Below, piece by piece: positions 1 through 4,777 of a stretch of DNA of 7,203 nt. The translations under genes and the position numbers were made by a program. Source of the DNA: Bacteriovoracaceae bacterium (GTDB taxonomy: Bacteria; Bdellovibrionota; UBA1018); the NCBI GenBank assembly GCA_947475645.1, contig CANJNU010000041.1:1-7203 (forward strand), in the 5' to 3' direction. Position 1 is the first letter of the stretch. Every line of letters starts with the position of its first letter. The notes under the pieces were generated by a model, which did no database searches, was not told where the DNA came from, and saw only the letters and a program-made list of their open reading frames with translations.

Positions 1-988
1 CTTGGAAAAGAGTTTAGGATTGGCGGTGCTCGATCGTCCTGGGGTGATTATCGAGATTTTCACTCAACACGCGCGAACGAAGGAAGCTAAAACGCAGGTA
101 GGTTTAGCTCGGCTTCAGTATCTTCTTCCTCGCCTTACACATTTTTGGAGTCACTTCGAACGCCAGCGGGGCGGGGGTACGGCCAATCGCGGTATGGGTG
201 AGAAACAAATCGAGGTCGACCGTCGACTTGTTAAGCAACGAATGGCGCTTCTACGCGATCGTCTCAAGGATATCGAGAAAGAGCGTCAGCTTCAGAGAGC
301 AGGCCGCAAGGATGTGTTGAAGGTCGCCATCGTAGGCTACACAAATGCTGGAAAATCCACATTACTCAATCAACTCACGCATAGTCGAGTATTGGCCGAG
401 GATAAGCTCTTTGCCACCTTGGATGCCTCCATTCGTACGCTCGATCCGCATTCACATCCGCCGATTGTGATTATCGATACGGTTGGGTTTATTAGTCGGT
501 TACCGCATACCCTTGTGGCTTCGTTTCGCTCTACTCTAGAAGAGGTAATGGAAGCCGACTTACTTGTACATATTGTGGATGCGAGTTCAGTGTCGGCGCG
601 CGAGGAGTTTGAGACGACAGAAGCGGTATTAAAGGAACTGGGTGCTGAGAATAAGGAGAAGCTTGTTGTCTTAAATAAGATGGATCTCCTTGACGGCGAT
701 CCAGCGGCGAAGATACGGGCAAAAGTAGTTGTTCCAGGGGCTCAAATGGTTTCTGCGCTTAACCCCGAAGATGTAAAAAGGCTTAGAACAGTCATACAAG
801 ATCATTTTCGTAGCAACATGGAAGTTTGGGAGATTGTTATTCCTTACTCAGAGAGCCGACTCGAGGCCAGAATTCGTGCCCACGGAAGTGTCGAAGTTTG
901 CAGACACATCGAGAAGGGAACCTTTTATCGAGTTCGCATGGAGGGCGCATGGGCCAAAAAACTGGAATTGGAGAAATATCGCTTATGA
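1..988 (+). CDS. hflX: GTPase HflX, 5'-truncated by the window edge
   Basis: This is the C-terminal 328 residues of HflX, a GTPase that binds the large ribosomal subunit and in E. coli splits stalled or stressed 70S ribosomes. The reading frame is open to the edge (first whole codon at base 2), so the TTG there is internal. By comparison with E. coli HflX about 100 N-terminal residues are missing. Visible parts, in residues of the fragment: the end of the HflX N-domain (VLDRPGVIIEIF, 9-20), the glycine-rich loop GGGTANRGMGEKQIE (57-71), a basic helical linker (72-105), then the G domain with G1 GYTNAGKS (112-119), switch I FATLDAS (137-143), G3 DTVGF (159-163), G4 NKMD (225-228) and G5 SAL (251-253), and the usual C-terminal tail. 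All nucleotide-binding motifs are intact, so it should be an active GTPase. The glycine loop departs from the usual GGIGTRGPGE form. The TGA stop overlaps the next start codon as ATGA. Confidence 0.96.
   Translation, partial: LEKSLGLAVLDRPGVIIEIFTQHARTKEAKTQVGLARLQYLLPRLTHFWSHFERQRGGGTANRGMGEKQIEVDRRLVKQRMALLRDRLKDIEKERQLQRAGRKDVLKVAIVGYTNAGKSTLLNQLTHSRVLAEDKLFATLDASIRTLDPHSHPPIVIIDTVGFISRLPHTLVASFRSTLEEVMEADLLVHIVDASSVSAREEFETTEAVLKELGAENKEKLVVLNKMDLLDGDPAAKIRAKVVVPGAQMVSALNPEDVKRLRTVIQDHFRSNMEVWEIVIPYSESRLEARIRAHGSVEVCRHIEKGTFYRVRMEGAWAKKLELEKYRL
970..973 (+). promoter_or_regulatory. Ribosome binding site for the PDZ/protease-like gene
   Basis: GGAG lies 11 bases before the ATG at 985, inside the last codons of hflX. 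The spacing is longer than ideal. Together with the ATGA overlap it favours 985 as the true start over an in-frame upstream ATG at 826, which is buried in hflX. Initiation probably depends partly on ribosomes terminating on hflX. Confidence 0.5.
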
Positions 989-1056
989 GGATTCGCCGTT
1001 TTTTAGCAACTCTAGGCGTCAGCGCTTGGCTGTTCTGCAGCCCAGGAGCACGTGCT
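985..1056 (+). other. Signal peptide coding segment of the PDZ/protease-like protein
   Basis: Twenty-four codons encode a basic n-region (MRIRR), a hydrophobic h-region (FLATLGVSAWLF) and a c-region ending ARA, a standard signal peptidase I site. Cys18 lies in WLFC, which does not fit a lipobox, so a lipoprotein is less likely. This places the mature protein outside the cytoplasm, unlike HflX encoded just upstream. Confidence 0.8.
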
Positions 1057-2895
1057 GAAGGCGAGTCATCGAAAATTACGTTGGAAGCAACGCATGCTTC
1101 ATCGACTGACCATTTGTCGACGGAGAAAGTTTGGATTCTTGATCCCGAGGAGAGCAACCCTCATCGTCAGCGCTGGCTCATTCATCGCGATGTTCAGCTG
1201 AGGGGGCTTGTCGCTCGTCCCGATGCATCGGGGTCTACCTTTGGAGTAACTGCCCGAGGACTTCGTGCGCATGCGACGCTCTATTTTCGACCCAATGGAC
1301 CTTGGTATCGCCCTATACAGGAGTTTCCCTGCGAGGAGAAACTCACTTCACAATATGCTAATCGTGAAGGGACTGAGAAGGCAGCAGAGGTAGCGGTCCA
1401 TGAATGGGAACGTATTCTGAGTGAAGAGAAGAGTGTATTGGAGACGATGTTGTCCAAGGTGCAATCGAACGATAGAACCAAAGTGGTTTTGATTGCAGAG
1501 CGCTTTTTTCACGACTGGTTGAGCGAGGTGACTCTTCGTTGGCAGAATGAAGGAAAAACTCTAGCGCGCGAAAAAGAGTGGAACCACTATCGCGAAGTAG
1601 CCAAGAAGGCTGGAAGTTGTACTAAGAATTCTCTCATTCCCTGGGAACGACTGATGGAAGGGCCAGCTGAGGGTAACTCAGGAATTGCGGGGCGGCCCAT
1701 CGATGAAATGAAAGTGTTGGCGCGAGCGCCCTTGAAATGGGTAGAAGGTTTGCCAACGATTCGGTTGAATCTGAGAGCGCTTGGACGAAAATTGAACGGT
1801 CGCTTTTTAGTTCACACCGGAGTTGAGCATAGTGCAATTTCGCCTGATTTTCTGATTGGCCAAGGTGTGGCACCCGCTTGGCTAGAACTTGAGAACGTGG
1901 CGCCTCGGAGGGTATCCTGGGGAGGGAGTCCCGAGTCACCTCGCGGCGGATTAGGAAGAGTGGTTCGACTCGATCAGGTCGAATTAGGGAATCACCTCAC
2001 CACTTTTCATGATTTTACTCTCTTTGATACCGAGCTCTTTAGTGTGCCTCAAGTTACGGCGCCCTGCTGCGACGGGGTACTGGGATCCGATTTTTTACGA
2101 AGTCATGTTGTGGAGTTAATCTCAAAGCCTTCGCCTGAAATGAAATTCTGGCCTGCAGAGGAATTTCATTTAGACCCAGAGATGCATGCGCATTGGATGG
2201 AGGTTTTTACGGCGCCATCGGGTGAGCTGGTCAGTTCTTGTGTACTGAAGGGGGATCGCACCGAAACCTTAGCCGGCCTCGAGCTTTTTGGTGCCTCGTG
2301 GGATACCAGTGTTGCTGAGAACATTGCGATTCATCTGCCCTTACAAAAAGAGGTTTTTGCTTCATTAAGAGAGAGTGCGCCTGATTCATTAGGCTGGAAG
2401 CTGAACTGTCAGTTTCCAGATCAAGTACTCGTAGCAGAGGGATCGGGGATCTCATTGCCTCCGCTGCGCGACACCTCGACCAAGACTTTGCAGTCTCGTA
2501 CGCCGGCCTTCTCGTTGGGATCAGGATTTTTTAAGAAGCACCGGGTTTTCTTCGACCTGCCGCACGGTAGAATTTGGCTGGCTCCGGGGAAAGCAACGAG
2601 TCCTCGCGGCCTGCGCAATTCTGGACTGAGAGTGCACTTCGATTTGAAGCCGAATCAGAGTGGACGACGCCTCAGGGTCGACTCGATTCAGGTGGGTTCG
2701 CCTGCGCAGTCTCTTGCGTTAAAGGGGCTGAAAAAAGGCTCGGTGATCTTGGAGATCGATGGTCTTTCTGTAGAGGATTTGAATCAATGGGATGTTGTAG
2801 AGCGACTTTCGGGTTCGCAGGGCTCTGAAATTAGGGTCGTTTGGGCGATTCCGCGAGGTAAGCAAGCAGCTACGTTGAAGTTGTCGAATCAATAA
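985..2895 (+). CDS. Exported double aspartic-protease-like protein with PDZ domain, catalytic triplets altered
   Basis: The product is a 636-residue periplasmic or exported protein. The start at 985 gives a clear Sec signal peptide (MRIRR, hydrophobic core, ARA cleavage near residue 24); a longer reading from 826 would bury it. Residues 25-260 match nothing I recognise and include a charged, probably helical stretch (about 120-225). Lobe 1 (about 260-388) follows the retropepsin-like pattern, with RFLVHTGVEHSAIS at 273-286 and the closing motif GVLGSDFL at 364-371. Lobe 2 (about 405-535) has FGASWDTSVAENI from 435 and FSLGSGFF at 509-516 followed by VFFDLPHGRIWLAP. A PDZ domain (about 547-632) contains GSPAQSLALKGLKKGSVILEIDG. 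The expected DTG triplets read HTG (277-279) and DTS (440-442), so catalysis is doubtful. The mature chain has six cysteines (116, 212, 361, 362, 419, 475), which may form disulfides. It overlaps hflX by ATGA and the next gene by TAATG. The fold call is from motif pattern; the substrate or partner is unknown. Confidence 0.85.
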   Translation: MRIRRFLATLGVSAWLFCSPGARAEGESSKITLEATHASSTDHLSTEKVWILDPEESNPHRQRWLIHRDVQLRGLVARPDASGSTFGVTARGLRAHATLYFRPNGPWYRPIQEFPCEEKLTSQYANREGTEKAAEVAVHEWERILSEEKSVLETMLSKVQSNDRTKVVLIAERFFHDWLSEVTLRWQNEGKTLAREKEWNHYREVAKKAGSCTKNSLIPWERLMEGPAEGNSGIAGRPIDEMKVLARAPLKWVEGLPTIRLNLRALGRKLNGRFLVHTGVEHSAISPDFLIGQGVAPAWLELENVAPRRVSWGGSPESPRGGLGRVVRLDQVELGNHLTTFHDFTLFDTELFSVPQVTAPCCDGVLGSDFLRSHVVELISKPSPEMKFWPAEEFHLDPEMHAHWMEVFTAPSGELVSSCVLKGDRTETLAGLELFGASWDTSVAENIAIHLPLQKEVFASLRESAPDSLGWKLNCQFPDQVLVAEGSGISLPPLRDTSTKTLQSRTPAFSLGSGFFKKHRVFFDLPHGRIWLAPGKATSPRGLRNSGLRVHFDLKPNQSGRRLRVDSIQVGSPAQSLALKGLKKGSVILEIDGLSVEDLNQWDVVERLSGSQGSEIRVVWAIPRGKQAATLKLSNQ

Positions 2896-2902
2896 TGGAT
2901 TC

Positions 2903-2906
2903 GGAG
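2903..2906 (+). promoter_or_regulatory. Ribosome binding site that favours the third in-frame ATG
   Basis: GGAG lies 6 bases before the ATG at 2913, the last of three consecutive ATG codons (2907, 2910, 2913). The upstream ATG at 2895 overlaps the previous stop as TAATG but has only a weak GAAG about 14 bases away. This site therefore decides between a 160-residue and a 154-residue product. Confidence 0.5.
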
Positions 2907-2912
2907 ATGATG

Positions 2913-3377
2913 ATGTCATTGAATGAAAGAGTCATACAGTCTGTGGGAACGATTCAGCGTCGAGCTCATATTTTAGTCGAGTTCCCCGAGCCGTCGCTCG
3001 AGAGTATCGTTGTTCAGTGGAACCATTTTGAGCCGTCAATTTTCGTACAGCTGAAGCGAGATCTGCGTGAGCCAATTCAATTTGGATCAAAAAGGGGAGA
3101 CGTGCCCAATTCATCTCCTCAGGATGGTCAAGCGCCCGGCTTTGTTCTTGATTATCCTTTGAACGATTTCTTAGATGCGGCAACGGGCAAGGTATTTGGT
3201 CAGGAAGCGTTTCTTGCGGATATTCTTTTCTCGCAGCGGGCTTTCGCATTGCTACAGCCTGAGCCAGACATGGTTCTTCCAGTTGAGGATCTTTGGGAGT
3301 GCAGGAAAGAAGCGCTTCGAGCTCTTGGTATTCTGGATGAAAAAGGTACGCGAACGGTTCGAGAAATGTCGCAATAG
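2913..3377 (+). CDS. Small acidic protein of unknown function
   Basis: I do not recognise this protein or any domain in it. Read from ATG 2913 it has 154 residues (MSLNERVIQS...); from ATG 2895, which overlaps the previous stop as TAATG, it has 160. I prefer 2913 because GGAG sits 6 bases before it. There is no signal peptide or membrane segment, so it is probably cytoplasmic. In the 160-residue form I count about 25 Asp/Glu against about 16 Lys/Arg, giving an acidic protein. There is one cysteine and two tryptophans. A polar, probably disordered stretch (GSKRGDVPNSSPQDGQAP) splits a beta-looking N-terminal half (HILVEFPEP, SIVVQW, SIFVQL) from a helical C-terminal half (EAFLADILFSQRAFALL; CRKEALRALGILDEKG). 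Coding is supported by its tight linkage to the upstream gene, its full-length open frame and ordinary codon use. It is the last gene of the hflX block, converging on truB with 8 bases between stops. Confidence is for the gene being real. Confidence 0.75.
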   Translation: MSLNERVIQSVGTIQRRAHILVEFPEPSLESIVVQWNHFEPSIFVQLKRDLREPIQFGSKRGDVPNSSPQDGQAPGFVLDYPLNDFLDAATGKVFGQEAFLADILFSQRAFALLQPEPDMVLPVEDLWECRKEALRALGILDEKGTRTVREMSQ

Positions 3378-3385
3378 CGTCTAAT

Positions 3386-4351
3386 TTAAGTCTCGCCTGG
3401 GGGGAATACGCGTTCTAGGCCCCACGTTTCATTTTCAAATCGTGCTACCGCCACGAGTCGATCCGCATTTCGAAGTACTACGGGAAGCGAGAGCGCTGCA
3501 GGAGCCGCTGAAAGTCGGGCCATCACACTGGGAAGGTTCCCTTGGCGGCCACAGACCAGGTCGATTTCCTCTTGGTGTTCGAGTTCAATCGAGGGAAGGT
3601 GATCGAGAAGATCATTAAAATGAACCCAACAGGAAAGCGTGTTCCAATCCTCTCCATTTCGAGTGAGTTCGACGAGCTGATCGAGGGAGAGGGCACTCTC
3701 GACCGAGTGTGAGCAGGACTGGGTGCGTTTGAGTTGATTCAGGCTGGCTAGCGTGCCTAGATTTTTGGCGATGTCTTCGGCAAGAGTACGAATGTACGTT
3801 CCGGAACTACAAGAAATCCGTGCATCAGCATACGGGGCTAAGTAGTGATCTACCTCAAAAGAATAGATCTTTTGGAGTCGGGTTTTTCGTTCGACTTCAA
3901 TTCCCTGACGGGCCAGTTCGTAGAGAGGCTTTCCATTTTGCTTAATAGCCGAGTGCATCGGAGGAGTTTGAAAATAGTCTTTTTTCACGAACGTATGAGC
4001 TGCCAACTGAATCTCATGGAGAGACTTGGGGAGTGTTTCCGAAGTGTTTTTTATAGGAGTGGTTGGGTCGCCTGATTCAGTTTGAATCCCGAAAAGGATC
4101 TGTGCCGCGTAAGTCTTGTCTGAGTCCAAAAAGTACCGAGAAAGCTTAACTCCTCGGCCGATGCAAACGACGAGAAGCCCCGTTGCAAAAGGGTCAAGAG
4201 TACCCCCGTGTCCAATTTTTGGGAGGGAGCTCTTTTTTATTTTTGGATCACTCTTGCGAAGCCATTCGAGACGAGCCCGTTGAAGCGCTTCGATTACAGC
4301 AAAGGAACTTATCCCCTGAGGCTTATTGACCAAAAGGGCGCCGTTCATCAC
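3386..4351 (-). CDS. truB: tRNA pseudouridine(55) synthase TruB
   Basis: TruB converts uridine 55 to pseudouridine in the T-loop of tRNAs and also helps tRNA folding. At 321 residues it is close to E. coli TruB (314). It opens with the family signature NGALLVNKPQGISS, then GHGGTLDPFATGLL (47-60) with the catalytic aspartate at D53 (numbered from the GTG). Next come KLSRYFLDSDKTY (69-81), the tRNA-binding FQTPPMHSAIKQNGKPLYELARQG region, and CSSGTYIRTLAEDIAKNLG. The final 70 or so residues (CGRQGNLPSV ... VVLRNADRLVAVARFEN) fit the TruB C-terminal PUA-like domain. The start is ambiguous: GTG at 4351 lies 8 bases after a GGAG, and the adjacent ATG at 4348 is 11 bases away; the products differ by one residue. 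The gap to the rbfA stop is 3 bases, so it is cotranscribed with infB and rbfA. No rpsO or ribF follows; the next gene is convergent. Confidence 0.97.
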   Translation of the reverse strand: MMNGALLVNKPQGISSFAVIEALQRARLEWLRKSDPKIKKSSLPKIGHGGTLDPFATGLLVVCIGRGVKLSRYFLDSDKTYAAQILFGIQTESGDPTTPIKNTSETLPKSLHEIQLAAHTFVKKDYFQTPPMHSAIKQNGKPLYELARQGIEVERKTRLQKIYSFEVDHYLAPYADARISCSSGTYIRTLAEDIAKNLGTLASLNQLKRTQSCSHSVESALSLDQLVELTRNGEDWNTLSCWVHFNDLLDHLPSIELEHQEEIDLVCGRQGNLPSVMARLSAAPAALSLPVVLRNADRLVAVARFENETWGLERVFPPGET

Positions 4352-4354
4352 GGA

Positions 4355-4774
4355 TTATTCTCCCGAAGGGGGTTCTTCTTTTTTCTCGTCGTCGAGTTTA
4401 CGAAGGAGTTCGTGCACTCGACTTACGTTCTCAAATCCTCGATCCTCTTTGAAAGTTAAAGAAGGAATATGTCGAATCGTGAGAATTGTTCCCAGGTGAC
4501 GACGGATGTATCCCGAAGCTGCTTTGAGTCCCTCGAGGCAACCCTTCATTCTCGCGTCGGTGATCTTTTGATTGTCGATGGGGGTGCCATCTGGATTCCG
4601 AGCAAAGCCACCCAAGAGAGATACCAAAATGGTCGCATGACTACCATCGAGGGTCACTTGAACGTCCGTAAATGTTACAGCCGACACTCGCGGATCCTTC
4701 ACTTCCCGAGGAACAAATTGGGACAGCTCTTGCTGAATGGCGGACTGAAGACGTTGTCTACGAGTTTCTTGCAT
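4355..4774 (-). CDS. rbfA: 30S ribosome-binding factor RbfA
   Basis: RbfA binds the 30S subunit and acts late in 16S rRNA maturation, with known links to cold growth. The 139-residue product has the single type II KH-like fold of the family: an N-terminal helix (RRQRLQSAIQQELSQFV), the signature REVKDPRVSAVTFTDVQVT (23-41), the strand HATILVSLL, the helix containing AASGYIRRHLG with the A-x-G interruption typical of RbfA, and the closing strand LTIRHIPSLTFKEDRG. The loop between the third strand and that helix (GGFARNPDGTPIDNQKITDARM) is about 14 residues longer than in E. coli RbfA. The charged C-terminal tail (KKEEPPSGE) is probably disordered. The ATG follows the infB stop by 3 bases and has only a weak AGG nearby, so translation is probably coupled to infB. 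truB follows after another 3-base gap. Confidence 0.95.
   Translation of the reverse strand: MQETRRQRLQSAIQQELSQFVPREVKDPRVSAVTFTDVQVTLDGSHATILVSLLGGFARNPDGTPIDNQKITDARMKGCLEGLKAASGYIRRHLGTILTIRHIPSLTFKEDRGFENVSRVHELLRKLDDEKKEEPPSGE
4360..4363 (-). promoter_or_regulatory. Ribosome binding site of truB
   Basis: On the minus strand GGAG (within GGGAGAA) lies in the last codons of rbfA, 8 bases before GTG 4351 and 11 bases before ATG 4348. Both starts are usable, and the spacing slightly favours the GTG. Confidence 0.5.
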
Positions 4775-4777
4775 GAG

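Noticed and set aside
826..984. In-frame upstream extension of the PDZ/protease-like gene starting at ATG 826
   Set aside because: It overlaps 53 codons of hflX and would place the signal peptide in the interior. The start at 985 gives a clean signal peptide and an ATGA junction.
3309..3318. Perfect palindrome GAAGCGCTTC
   Set aside because: It is a single copy inside the small acidic protein gene, with no partner site and no link to a promoter; a 10-base palindrome can arise by chance.
3340..3361. Inverted repeat CGAACGGTTCG next to AAAAA, a possible minus-strand terminator for truB
   Set aside because: The stem is only 4 pairs with a 3-base loop, and the T run on the minus strand begins 6 bases after it, so it does not meet the usual form of an intrinsic terminator.
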